Source of the DNA: Alphaproteobacteria bacterium
GTDB taxonomy: Bacteria; Pseudomonadota; Alphaproteobacteria; TMED109
DNA: 64,000 nt
Assembly: GCA_022825235.1 (NCBI GenBank)
Contig: JAJDYI010000066.1
Coordinates: 62,001 to 126,000, forward strand
Direction of reading: 5' to 3'
The position numbers and the translations under genes are program-made. The notes beneath the pieces were generated by a model. It was not told where the DNA came from. It did not search any database and saw only the letters and a list, made by a program, of their open reading frames with translations. Shown piece by piece: positions 27,191 to 35,638 of this stretch (positions are counted from its first letter, which is position 1; each line of letters begins with the position of its first letter).

Positions 27191-28329
27191 AACTGCTCAT
27201 GCGCACCTTCGCTGTGTCCTTCCTGCTGGCCGGGCTCGCCCTGTCCGGTGCCGCCGACTCGGTCGCGGACGAACGCCTCGCCACCATCCGCCTGCCCGAG
27301 GGCTTCGTCATCGAGCCGTTCGCCGAGGTACCCAACGCGCGGCAGATGGCCTGGGGCGAGCAAGGCACCCTCTTCGTCGGCACCCGCCGGGACGGACGGG
27401 TGTTCGCAGTGAACGACGACGACGGCGACGGGCGGGGCGAGCGCGTGCGCGTGATCGCCTCGGGGCTCCAGATGCCAAGCGGGGTCGCGTTCCGCGGCGG
27501 CGCCCTCTACGTCGGCGCCGTCAGCACGATTCTGCGCTTCGACGGCATCGAGGCCAGGCTGGACGACCCGCCGCCCCCCGTCATCGTCACGGACCGGCTG
27601 CCCGCCGACCAGCATCACGGCTGGAAGGTGCTGGGGTTCGGGCCGGACGGCTACCTCTACGCCCCGGTCGGCGCGCCCTGCAACGTCTGCCGGGTCGACG
27701 GCTACTACGGCAGCGTGCTCCGGATGCGCCCCGACGGCTCCGAGATCGAGGTCTACGCGCGGGGGGTCCGCAACTCGGTCGGGCTCGCATGGCATCCGGT
27801 CACCGGCGAGCTCTGGTTCACCGACAACGGCCGCGACCATCTGGGCGACGACCTCCCGCCCTGCGAACTGAACCTGGCCGTCGGACCGGGGCGCCACTAC
27901 GGGTATCCGTTCTGTCACGCCGGCACGCTCCGGGATCCCAACCTGGGGGGCGACGGGGAATGCGCCGACACGGAGCCGCCTGCGCAGGCCCTGGGCCCTC
28001 ACGTGGCGCCGCTCGGCCTGGCTATTCATTCAGGCACCGGGGTGCCTGCCGGCTACCGCGGCGCAGTGTTCATTGCCGAGCACGGGTCCTGGAACCGGAC
28101 CCGGAAGATCGGCTACCGGATCACCGTCGTCCGACTCGCCGACGATCACCGGACCGCGCTGGGCTACGAAACGTTCGCCGACGGATGGCTCAGGAATGAG
28201 CGCGCCTGGGGACGGCCGGCCGATGTGCTGGAAGCGCCGGACGGCTCCCTCATGATTGCCGACGACCGGGCCGGCATGATCTATCGAATCCGCTATGTCG
28301 GCGAAAGATCCGACGCCGGCGGCGGCTGA
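27187..28329 (+). CDS. PQQ-dependent sugar dehydrogenase/sorbosone dehydrogenase-family protein
   Basis: Exported beta-propeller protein of 380 residues from GTG 27187 (ATG 27199 is an alternative). A signal peptide is visible (FAVSFLLAGLALSGAADS). The mature part begins LPEGFVIEPFAEVPNARQMAW and contains DQHHGWKVLGFGPDGYLY, VRNSVGLAWHPVTGELWFTDN and IAEHGSWNRT, the pattern of soluble aldose dehydrogenases of the YliI/sorbosone dehydrogenase type, which use PQQ in the periplasm. A cysteine pair (CNVC) and two later cysteines could form disulfides. The cofactor is inferred from the family; PQQ synthesis genes are not in the window. GTGA overlap with ETF-QO implies co-translation. Confidence 0.85.
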   Translation: MKLLMRTFAVSFLLAGLALSGAADSVADERLATIRLPEGFVIEPFAEVPNARQMAWGEQGTLFVGTRRDGRVFAVNDDDGDGRGERVRVIASGLQMPSGVAFRGGALYVGAVSTILRFDGIEARLDDPPPPVIVTDRLPADQHHGWKVLGFGPDGYLYAPVGAPCNVCRVDGYYGSVLRMRPDGSEIEVYARGVRNSVGLAWHPVTGELWFTDNGRDHLGDDLPPCELNLAVGPGRHYGYPFCHAGTLRDPNLGGDGECADTEPPAQALGPHVAPLGLAIHSGTGVPAGYRGAVFIAEHGSWNRTRKIGYRITVVRLADDHRTALGYETFADGWLRNERAWGRPADVLEAPDGSLMIADDRAGMIYRIRYVGERSDAGGG

Positions 28330-28335
28330 GAGCGG

Positions 28336-31095
28336 CTACTCGCTTTCGACCCGCGTGCCGTCGGGATAGGTCGTCACGGTCCGGCCTTGCGCCGCACCGT
28401 CCGCGAAGGTCGCTTCCAGCTTCACGCCGTTCGCGTAGGTCAGGATCCCGGGACCGTGGAAGGTGCCGTTTGCGAAGCTGCCTTCGTACCGGGTGCCGTC
28501 CGGGTACACAAGGACGCCCTGTCCGGTCTGCTGGCCGCCCGAGATCGCGCCCTCGTACCGGGTACCGTCCGCGTAGAGGACCGTCGCTGACCCCTCGCGG
28601 CGCTCGCCGTTCTCGTACCTCCCGCTAAACCGGCTTCCGTTGGGGTGCGCATACGTGCCCTCGCCGTGGAACCGGTTGTTCAGGAAGGCGCCTTCGTAGG
28701 TAGCGCCATCGGCAAACCGGTAGACGCCCTGCCCCTCGCGGCGCCCGTCGACGAAGTCGCCCTCGTAGGCCGTCCCGTCGGCGAACCGGAACACGCCCTG
28801 CCCTTCGCGCCGGCCATCGACAAACGGGCCTTCATAGGTCGCGCCGTCGGATAGCGTCAGCTTGCCGACCCCGGACATGGTGCCTGCGACGAAGTCCCCC
28901 TCGTAGGCGCCGCCGACGGCGAACGTCAGCGTGCCCCGACCGGTCATCGCGTTGTCCAGGAACGCGCCGACGTAGACGTTGCCGTTGGCGAACGTCAGCG
29001 TGCCCGCACCCTGCCGGCGGCCGTTCTCGTACGTCCCCGAGTACGTCTCGACGTCGGGGTGCCTGTACGTTCCCTCGCCGTGGAACTGGTTGTCGCGGAA
29101 CCCGCCCTCGTACGTCCTGCCGTCGGCAAACCGGTACACGCCGGAACCCGTGCGCTGCCCGGCCACGAAGTCCCCCTCGTAGACGTCGCCGCTCTGAAAC
29201 GCCAGGGTGCCGGTGCCCGCCGGCTGGCCGTCCACGAAACCGCCTTCGTACCGGCTTCCGTCCGAGTACACCATCGCCCCGGTTCCGCTGCGGCGCTCCC
29301 CGCGTTCGTAGGTGCCGCTGAAACTGCCGCCATCCGGGTGCGTGTACGTGCCCTCGCCGTGAAACTGGTCCGCCTCAAACGCGCCTTCGTACCGCGCTCC
29401 GTCCGCGAACTCCAGCACGCCGCGGCCCGACCAGGCGCCGTCCCGGAAGTCCCCCTCGTAGCGCAGGCCGTCCGCTGTGCGGAGCACACCGCGGCCTTCC
29501 CGCCTGCCCGCAGCGAAGTCGCCCTCGTAGACATCGCCGTTTACGAACCGGAATGCCCCCTGGCCGTCGGGCAGGCCGTCCGCGAAATTGCCCTCGTAGA
29601 TGTCGCCGTTCGCGTAGTTGAGCGTTCCGGTGCCATGCATGACGCCGCCCCGGATCTCGCCCGTGGAACGGCTCCCGTCGACATACACCAGCGTCCCCGA
29701 ACCCTGCACCAGCGTGCCGTTCTCGTAACTTCCGGTGTACGCGCTCCCGTTCGTGTGCGTGTACGTGCCCTCACCGTGAAACTGGTTGTCCACGAAGGCG
29801 CCTTCGTAGGTCGCGCCGTCGGCAAACCGGAACACGCCCTGCCCCTCGCGGCGCCCGTCGACGAACTCACCTTGGTAGGTGCCGCCGTCGGCGAACGTCA
29901 GTGTGCCGGCACCCGCCATGACGCCGGCGGCAAACGTACCGGCGTAAACATTGCCGTCGGCGAACGTCAGCGTGCCAGTGCCGTGCCGCTGGCCGTTCTC
30001 GTACGCGCCTGAGTAGGTGACGCCGCCAGGCTCCGCGTACGTTCCCTCGCCGTGGAACTGGTTGCCGCGGAACCCGCCCTCGTACGTCCTGCCGTCGGCA
30101 AACCGCTGCACCCCCCGGCCCTCCCGGCTGCCCGCCACGAAGTCACCCTCGTACATGTCGCCGCCCTGGAACGTGAGCTTGCCGACCCCCTCTGGCTGGC
30201 CCGACACAAACGGTCCCTCGTACACGTCGCCGCGGGCAAACGTGAGCGTGCCGGCGCCGGTTCGCTGGCCGGCCACGAACTCCCCCTCATAGACGTCGCC
30301 GCTCTGGAACGTGAGCTTGCCAACCCCCGTCGGCTGGCCGGCCACGAACGGTCCCTCGTACACATCGCCGCGCTGGTACGTCAGCCTCCCTTCGCCCGCC
30401 GGCTGACCGTCCACGAACTCCCCCTCATAGACGTCGCCGCCCTGGAACGTGAGCTTGCCGACGCCGGCCCACTGACCATCCACGAACTCACCTTCGTAGA
30501 GGCTCCCGTCCGCGTACACCCGTGTCCCCGAGCCGCTGCGGCGCTCGCCGCGTTCGTAGGTGCCGCTGAAGCTGCTGCCGTCCGGGTGCGTGTACGTTCC
30601 CTCGCCGTGGAACTGATCCGCCTCGAACGCCCCCTCGTACCGCGTCCCGTCCGCGAACTCCAGCACGCCCTGACCCGAGCGCGCGCCCGCCTGGAACTCG
30701 CCCTCGTAGCGGGAGCCGTCGGCAAATCGGAAAACCCCTCGGCCATCGGGCCGGCCGGCCGCAAAGCCGCCCTCGTACACGTCGCCGTTGGCGTACGCGA
30801 GCGAGCCGCTGCCGGACATCTCGCCGTCGACGAACGTGCCCGCGTATTCGTTGCCGTTCGCGAACGTGAGCGTTCCCGAGCCATGCATGACGCCGCCGCG
30901 GATCTCGCCGACGTAATGGCTCCCGTCCGCAAAGCGCATCTCGCCCTGCCGCTCGGCGTCGGGAACCGGCGCCGGGCCCGGCGGGGCGGGCGCCTCGACG
31001 TCCTCGTTCGCTTCCTGCGCCTGCGCCGGCAAGGCGCTCCCCGCTCCGAAGAGCGCGAGCAGGGCGCCAACGATGTGTGCAGCGAGCGGCGGCAT
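28336..31095 (-). CDS. Giant exported MORN-repeat protein
   Basis: A 919-residue protein starting at ATG 31095 with a signal peptide (residues 1 to about 26, ending PAQAQ), a short acidic/proline linker to about residue 50, then about 37 tandem MORN units of some 23 residues to the C-terminus. The unit reads G-x-G-x-(L/F)-x-(F/Y)-A-(D/N)-G-x-x-Y-E-G-x-F, for example FADGSRYEGEF. No catalytic domain is attached, unlike the usual MORN kinases or phosphatases. Six units carry a variant FHGEGTY module, spaced several units apart. Periplasmic or surface location follows from the signal peptide. MORN repeats form extended beta-hairpin arrays that bind lipids or proteins in known cases; the role here is unknown. 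It lies 44 bases downstream of lpxC on the same strand. Confidence 0.85.
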   Translation of the reverse strand: MPPLAAHIVGALLALFGAGSALPAQAQEANEDVEAPAPPGPAPVPDAERQGEMRFADGSHYVGEIRGGVMHGSGTLTFANGNEYAGTFVDGEMSGSGSLAYANGDVYEGGFAAGRPDGRGVFRFADGSRYEGEFQAGARSGQGVLEFADGTRYEGAFEADQFHGEGTYTHPDGSSFSGTYERGERRSGSGTRVYADGSLYEGEFVDGQWAGVGKLTFQGGDVYEGEFVDGQPAGEGRLTYQRGDVYEGPFVAGQPTGVGKLTFQSGDVYEGEFVAGQRTGAGTLTFARGDVYEGPFVSGQPEGVGKLTFQGGDMYEGDFVAGSREGRGVQRFADGRTYEGGFRGNQFHGEGTYAEPGGVTYSGAYENGQRHGTGTLTFADGNVYAGTFAAGVMAGAGTLTFADGGTYQGEFVDGRREGQGVFRFADGATYEGAFVDNQFHGEGTYTHTNGSAYTGSYENGTLVQGSGTLVYVDGSRSTGEIRGGVMHGTGTLNYANGDIYEGNFADGLPDGQGAFRFVNGDVYEGDFAAGRREGRGVLRTADGLRYEGDFRDGAWSGRGVLEFADGARYEGAFEADQFHGEGTYTHPDGGSFSGTYERGERRSGTGAMVYSDGSRYEGGFVDGQPAGTGTLAFQSGDVYEGDFVAGQRTGSGVYRFADGRTYEGGFRDNQFHGEGTYRHPDVETYSGTYENGRRQGAGTLTFANGNVYVGAFLDNAMTGRGTLTFAVGGAYEGDFVAGTMSGVGKLTLSDGATYEGPFVDGRREGQGVFRFADGTAYEGDFVDGRREGQGVYRFADGATYEGAFLNNRFHGEGTYAHPNGSRFSGRYENGERREGSATVLYADGTRYEGAISGGQQTGQGVLVYPDGTRYEGSFANGTFHGPGILTYANGVKLEATFADGAAQGRTVTTYPDGTRVESE

Positions 31096-31139
31096 GCGGC
31101 GGAGTGTAGCCGATGCGGGAAGCCTTCCGGGCGGCTGCG

Positions 31140-32072
31140 TCAGGCGACCGCGATCCGGGTCTCGGCCTGGGCCCAGGTCCCGGAGGCCGGCGGGCACGTG
31201 CTCCGTTCCCAGTTGGCGGGTTCGGAGAAAATCTCGGTCAGGAGCCGGCGATTCATCTCGTGCCCGCCCCGCACGAAGGTCACCCGGCCAAGCAGAGGTG
31301 CCCCCGCGAGATAGAGGTCGCCTACGCAATCGAGCACCTTGTGCCGAATGAACTCGTCGGGGTAGCGAAGCCCGCCCCTCGCGTCGACGCGCATGCCGTC
31401 GACCTGGATCACGTTCCCCGGGTTCCCGCCAAGCCCGAGTCCCTGGCTGAGCAGGGTCTCCGCATCCTCGGGCGTGCAGAAGGTGCGGGCCGGGGCGAGC
31501 TCGTCCCTGAACCGGGATCCCTCGAGAGTGAACTCGTAACTCTGCCGGCCGATTGCCGTGCCCGGGTAATCGATGGTGCCGCAAACCACGAACGCTTCGG
31601 CGGGCTCCATCCGTACGGAGCCCGCACCGTTGTCCACGCGCACCGGCCGGCGAACCCGGATCCAGGATCTCAGGCGGTCCTGTGCCACCACGCCGGCCTC
31701 CTCAAGCGGGCCCACGAGACCGGCGGCCGATCCGTCCAAGATCGGAACTTCGCGCCCGTTGAGCTCCACCCGGGCATTGTCGATGCCCAGCCCGGCGAAC
31801 GTGGCCAGCAGATGCTCGACGGTCCAGATCGATACGCCGTTGCCTGCGCCGAGCATCATCGTCCGGCGCCTGGCGTCGGTGACCCGCCCCCACTGTGCGG
31901 GAACTTCCGGCGACCCGGGCAGATCCGTCCGCACCAGGACGATACCGGTACCGGCGGCCGCGGGATGGATCGTCATCGCCACCGGTTCACCGGTGAACAG
32001 CCCCAGGTCACGGTACGTAACGGGCCTGGCAACGGTGTGCTCAAGTGCGCGCATCGGCGATCCCGGCGACAT
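31140..32072 (-). CDS. lpxC: UDP-3-O-acyl-N-acetylglucosamine deacetylase LpxC
   Basis: Zinc deacetylase catalysing the committed step of lipid A synthesis. From ATG 32072 it has 310 residues; the ATG at 32054 is an alternative. Zinc ligands are intact: His87 in WTVEHLLATFAG, and His and Asp near 244 and 248 in FIRHKVLDCVGDLY. Other blocks are LNGREVPILDGSAA and ARTFCTPEDAE. The C-terminal GHEMNRRLLTEIF follows. In many alphaproteobacteria lpxC precedes bamD-recN-ligA; here a MORN-repeat gene follows instead, and bamD lies elsewhere in the window. A palindrome lies 143 bases upstream. Confidence 0.95.
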   Translation of the reverse strand: MSPGSPMRALEHTVARPVTYRDLGLFTGEPVAMTIHPAAAGTGIVLVRTDLPGSPEVPAQWGRVTDARRRTMMLGAGNGVSIWTVEHLLATFAGLGIDNARVELNGREVPILDGSAAGLVGPLEEAGVVAQDRLRSWIRVRRPVRVDNGAGSVRMEPAEAFVVCGTIDYPGTAIGRQSYEFTLEGSRFRDELAPARTFCTPEDAETLLSQGLGLGGNPGNVIQVDGMRVDARGGLRYPDEFIRHKVLDCVGDLYLAGAPLLGRVTFVRGGHEMNRRLLTEIFSEPANWERSTCPPASGTWAQAETRIAVA

Positions 32073-32565
32073 CAACAGTACGGGCTCCAAGCCCGAAAGC
32101 GGCGGTGCCGTGCCTGGCCGGGGAGCGCCGCATCCCGCAGGCGAGGCGGTTCCACGGACGCCAGACGCGACGCAGCCGGAGCCAATGTATCGTCGGGGCG
32201 CCAGGTCGGCCAATCAACAATCATTTCAATTGTTGCAGTGCCGTGAACACCCGGTTGTACCAATCAGAGCAAGAGGGAGTGGGCGTCGGTGCGGCCGCGC
32301 GGTCCGAACCGGAAGCTGGGCACCCGTCCCATCGCCGCATCCGGCAGCCGCTGGCCGCCGGGTGCCCGCCCGCAGGACTGGCCGCAGCATACCGGCACGG
32401 GCCTGCGGGGCTCGCCCGTGGGGTGCCATCCCGCCGTGGAGTCGGTAGAACACGCATCTGCGGCGGCCCCGCCGGACCGCCGCCTGCCGCAGCCATGCAT
32501 CGGCCCGGCGATGGCCGGGCACACGCCGGCCCAGGCCCGCAAGTGCACCTCCGCAGGGGATACCC
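32073..32565. other. Divergent intergenic region between lpxC and the esterase gene
   Basis: About 490 bases, GC-rich except for an AT-rich stretch near 32211-32240. Must carry promoters for both divergent genes. Apart from the palindrome annotated separately, nothing is recognised. Confidence 0.5.
32215..32235. promoter_or_regulatory. Palindromic operator candidate upstream of lpxC
   Basis: CAACAAT (32215-32221), a seven-base spacer, then ATTGTTG (32229-32235): a perfect seven-base inverted repeat within a locally AT-rich patch in an otherwise GC-rich gap. The size fits a dimeric repressor site. The regulator is not identified. Confidence 0.35.
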
Positions 32566-33543
32566 ATGAACCAAATCGAAACCATTGATCCTGCTGTCGT
32601 CGAGGCCAGCCGCCGCGCCACCGGAGACGAGACTCCCATCGATTTCCGCACCCTCGTCGATGCGCCGGTTGCCGACATTCGCGCCGCCTACGACGCGACC
32701 TGTGTCTATTGGAATGCGAGTCCGCCAGCGGTTGCGGCCGTCTCGGATATTGCCCTGGAAGGCCCACACGGCGAACTGCGCGCGCGCATCTATCGTCCGT
32801 CCGAGGCGACGCTTCCCGGCCTCCTCTACTTCCATGGCGGCGGCTTCATGCTCGGGAGCATCGAGACGCACGACACCATGTGCCGCCTGCTGGCCCGTGA
32901 GGCGCAGGCCGCCGTGATCTCCGTGGACTATCGCCTGGCGCCGGAGCACCGGTTTCCGGTCGCAGTCGAGGAATGCGTGTTCGCCTGCGACTGGCTGGTC
33001 CAACACGGCGCGGAGATTGGCGTCGACACCGCCCGGCTCGCCGTGGGCGGCGACAGCGCCGGCGCCAACCTTGCCCTGACCGTCCTCAACGAGCGGCGCA
33101 CACCGCTCCGCGCGGGAATCCTGTTCTACGGCTGTTACGGGCATCTGCCGGAACTCGGCTACCCCCTTGGCCCGGCCGCCAAGGCCTACGGCGACGGGCG
33201 CTACGGCCTCGGCCTCGACCTCATGCGGCGTTTCTACACCGACTACCTGCGCGATGATGCCGACGGTCACGATCCCCGCTTCTGTTCGCTTCGCGGCGAC
33301 GTTCGCGGTCTGCCTCCGGTCCTGCTGACGGCGGCGGCGCTCGATCCGCTACGTGACGACGCGGAAGCCTTCCGGCTGCACCTCGAGGCCGCCGACGTGC
33401 CGCATCGCTACATCCTGTACCCCGGCATGCCGCACGGCTTCCTCAAGCTCGCACCCGAAGTGGACACCGCGCAGCAGGGACTCCGCGATGCGGCTGCCTA
33501 TTTGCAGGAGCACTGGGGCGCTGAAGCCCGGCCCGGCCATTGA
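32566..33543 (+). CDS. Alpha/beta hydrolase, HSL-family esterase/lipase
   Basis: Carboxylesterase-like enzyme of 325 residues. The oxyanion-hole motif HGGG is at 90-93, the nucleophile elbow GDSAG at about 162-166, the acid DPLRDD near 260 and the catalytic His in MPHGF near 290: the full triad of family IV (hormone-sensitive-lipase-like) esterases. No signal peptide, hence cytosolic. Start at ATG 32566. Typical substrates are short-chain acyl esters; the natural one is unknown. Confidence 0.9.
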   Translation: MNQIETIDPAVVEASRRATGDETPIDFRTLVDAPVADIRAAYDATCVYWNASPPAVAAVSDIALEGPHGELRARIYRPSEATLPGLLYFHGGGFMLGSIETHDTMCRLLAREAQAAVISVDYRLAPEHRFPVAVEECVFACDWLVQHGAEIGVDTARLAVGGDSAGANLALTVLNERRTPLRAGILFYGCYGHLPELGYPLGPAAKAYGDGRYGLGLDLMRRFYTDYLRDDADGHDPRFCSLRGDVRGLPPVLLTAAALDPLRDDAEAFRLHLEAADVPHRYILYPGMPHGFLKLAPEVDTAQQGLRDAAAYLQEHWGAEARPGH

Positions 33544-33667
33544 CACCCGGGCTCCCGCTGACGACGCTCCGTGGTAGTAATGTGACCGGTCGGCACCGAA
33601 CCGGAGAGGTCCCGCGGCGGGACGGCGTCCGCCGGTTTGCCCGTTCGCCCAGACCAAGGAGAAGCCG

Positions 33668-34324
33668 TTGAGCGATCTGCTGCGCGAGATCGATGAGGAT
33701 CTTCGCATTGAACGGTTGCGTCGTCTCGGACGCCGCTACGGTCCCGCGGGGGCAGGTGCCGCCGGGCTTGTCGCCCTCGCTATCGGCGGATGGTTTCTGT
33801 GGCAAAACCATCTCGAGGAGCGGCGGGCTGAAGATGCGGACCGCTACGCGGCCGCGATCGCGGCTCTCGAGGACGGCAACACCGGACTGGGCATCTCCGA
33901 TCTCGCCAACCTGACCCGTGAAGCCGAGCCGGGGTATGCGTTGCTTGCCAAGCTCTCGGAGGCGGCCGCTCTCACCGCCACCGGCGATCGGGCCGCGGCC
34001 ATCAGTCTCTACGACACCATCGCGCGAGACGACGACGCCCCGGGCCACTTCCGGGCGGTCGCTGATCTCCAAGCGGCGTTCCTCATGCTGGACCAGGGCG
34101 CCGCCGCGACCATCCGCGAACGCATCGCCTGGCTCCTGGCGGATCCGACTGGACCCTGGTACGCGCTGGCCCGCGAGGTCAACGCCCATCTCGCCTACCG
34201 GGAATCCGAGACCGAAACCGCGAAATCCGAATTCCAGGAGCTGGCCACTGACGCCAATGCACCCAACGGCGTACGTGTCCGTGCGCGGCGGATGCTGCTG
34301 CTGTGGCCCGACGTGGAGGGCTAG
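33668..34324 (+). CDS. YfgM-like tetratricopeptide protein, single-pass membrane
   Basis: A 218-residue protein with one transmembrane helix (AGAAGLVALAIGGWFLWQN, about 29-47) after a basic N-terminus, and a periplasmic TPR-like domain rich in Ala/Leu helices. TTG 33668 is the start: AAGGAGA lies five bases upstream and the family N-terminus LLREIDEDLRIERL follows. The family (YfgM, UPF0070) is an ancillary factor of the SecYEG/periplasmic chaperone network in E. coli. The order yfgM-like, bamB-like, der seen here is common in proteobacteria and supports the call. Its stop touches the next start codon. Confidence 0.83.
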   Translation: MSDLLREIDEDLRIERLRRLGRRYGPAGAGAAGLVALAIGGWFLWQNHLEERRAEDADRYAAAIAALEDGNTGLGISDLANLTREAEPGYALLAKLSEAAALTATGDRAAAISLYDTIARDDDAPGHFRAVADLQAAFLMLDQGAAATIRERIAWLLADPTGPWYALAREVNAHLAYRESETETAKSEFQELATDANAPNGVRVRARRMLLLWPDVEG

Positions 34325-35626
34325 ATGCACGTCGTCGCCCTCGCGCTCGCGGCACTGGTTCTCGCCGGATGCACCTCCTGGTTCGGGGCCGACGACGATC
34401 CGCCGCTGCCCGGCGAGCGGGTCTCGATCCTGGCTCTCGAGGAGCGCCTGGCCCCGGCTGACCCCTCCGACGACCCCGTCATCCTCACGGAGCCCGTGGC
34501 AGCGGCCTGGCCGCAGCAGGACGCGAACGCTGACAACCGGCCGCCCCACGCGGCGTACTCGGGGGCTCTCGCCGTCGCCTGGAACCTTAGTGTCGGCAGC
34601 GCCGACTCCCGGACCTCGCGCATGCTGGGCCAGCCCGTTGTCGGCGACGGCCGCCTTTATTTCCTTGACGCCGACGGCCGGGTGTTCGCGCTGTCGCTGG
34701 AAAACCGCCGAACGGCCTGGTCCCGGTCCATCCGACCCCAGGGAGAGGACGGCGGACGCGGTGTCGGCGGCGGCGTGGCGCTCGACGGCGGGACCCTGTT
34801 CGTGACCACGGCGTACGGTGACTTGCTGGCGCTCGACGCCGCGACCGGAGATGTGCAGTGGCAGCGCGGTTACGGCATTCCGTTTCGCGCGGCGCCGACC
34901 GTGCAGGGTGCGCGGGTGTACGCCGGCCTTCTGACCGATCAGACCGTGGCGCTCCAGCGGGCGGACGGCAGCGAGATCTGGCTGCACGACGGCGCCTTCA
35001 AGCAGGGGCCGTCGCTGCTGAACGCGCTGCCGGCCGCCGCAAACGACGATGTGGTGATCGCCCCGTATTCCACGGGCGAGATCGTCGCCCTTCGGGCCGA
35101 CAATGGCCGGGAGGCCTGGCGGGTACCGCTGGTGGAAGTCTTCCGGGGAGCTGCGCAGATCGAGATCGAGGATGTCGCCGGCGGCCCCGTCATCGATGCC
35201 GGCTCCGTCATTGCCGGCGGCGCCACCGGGCTGCTCGGCAGCTTTGACTTGCAGACCGGGGCGTTGCAGTGGCGCATCCCGCTGTCTGTTGCGCACACCC
35301 CGCGCGTGACTGGGGACTGGCTGTATGCCCTGACCGCAGACGGGGAAGCGGTGTGTCTGCGGCGAAGCACCGGCCACGTACGCTGGCGCACGAATCTCGC
35401 AGATGTCCTCGGAATCGACGACGACGACCTCGCGTGGTCCGGCCTCATCGTCGCCGGCGGGACCGTCATCGTCGCCGGATCCCAGCGGCTGGTGAGCCTC
35501 AGCCCCTCGGACGGCTCCGTGGTCCGCACCGTCGCCCTTCAGGGTAACCCGGCGAGCGCACCGATCGCCGCCGCCGGCACCCTGTATGTGCTGACCCGCG
35601 AGGGCGCGATCGTCTCGCTGAACTGA
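34325..35626 (+). CDS. bamB: BamB-like outer-membrane assembly lipoprotein (beta-propeller)
   Basis: Lipoprotein of 433 residues with signal ending LAGC (Cys16). The rest is a PQQ-binding-like beta-propeller: repeated strands with the ending A-x-D-x-x-T-G-x-x-x-W, such as LYFLDADGRVFALS, LALDAATGDVQWQ, VALRADNGREAWR and SFDLQTGALQWR. BamB is the scaffold of the BAM complex at the outer membrane. The symbol is by synteny and fold, with der immediately downstream as in E. coli. The ATG follows the previous TAG with no gap. Confidence 0.87.
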   Translation: MHVVALALAALVLAGCTSWFGADDDPPLPGERVSILALEERLAPADPSDDPVILTEPVAAAWPQQDANADNRPPHAAYSGALAVAWNLSVGSADSRTSRMLGQPVVGDGRLYFLDADGRVFALSLENRRTAWSRSIRPQGEDGGRGVGGGVALDGGTLFVTTAYGDLLALDAATGDVQWQRGYGIPFRAAPTVQGARVYAGLLTDQTVALQRADGSEIWLHDGAFKQGPSLLNALPAAANDDVVIAPYSTGEIVALRADNGREAWRVPLVEVFRGAAQIEIEDVAGGPVIDAGSVIAGGATGLLGSFDLQTGALQWRIPLSVAHTPRVTGDWLYALTADGEAVCLRRSTGHVRWRTNLADVLGIDDDDLAWSGLIVAGGTVIVAGSQRLVSLSPSDGSVVRTVALQGNPASAPIAAAGTLYVLTREGAIVSLN

Positions 35627-35638
35627 GGGCGGTCGTCC

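Noticed and set aside
28336-31095. Regular short DNA repeats suggesting a CRISPR array or minisatellite
   Set aside because: The period is a multiple of three and encodes degenerate MORN units in one open frame; repeats are not identical and there are no spacers.
32226-33270. Minus-strand frames across the esterase gene and its upstream gap
   Set aside because: Antisense to the complete HSL-type esterase and without motifs.
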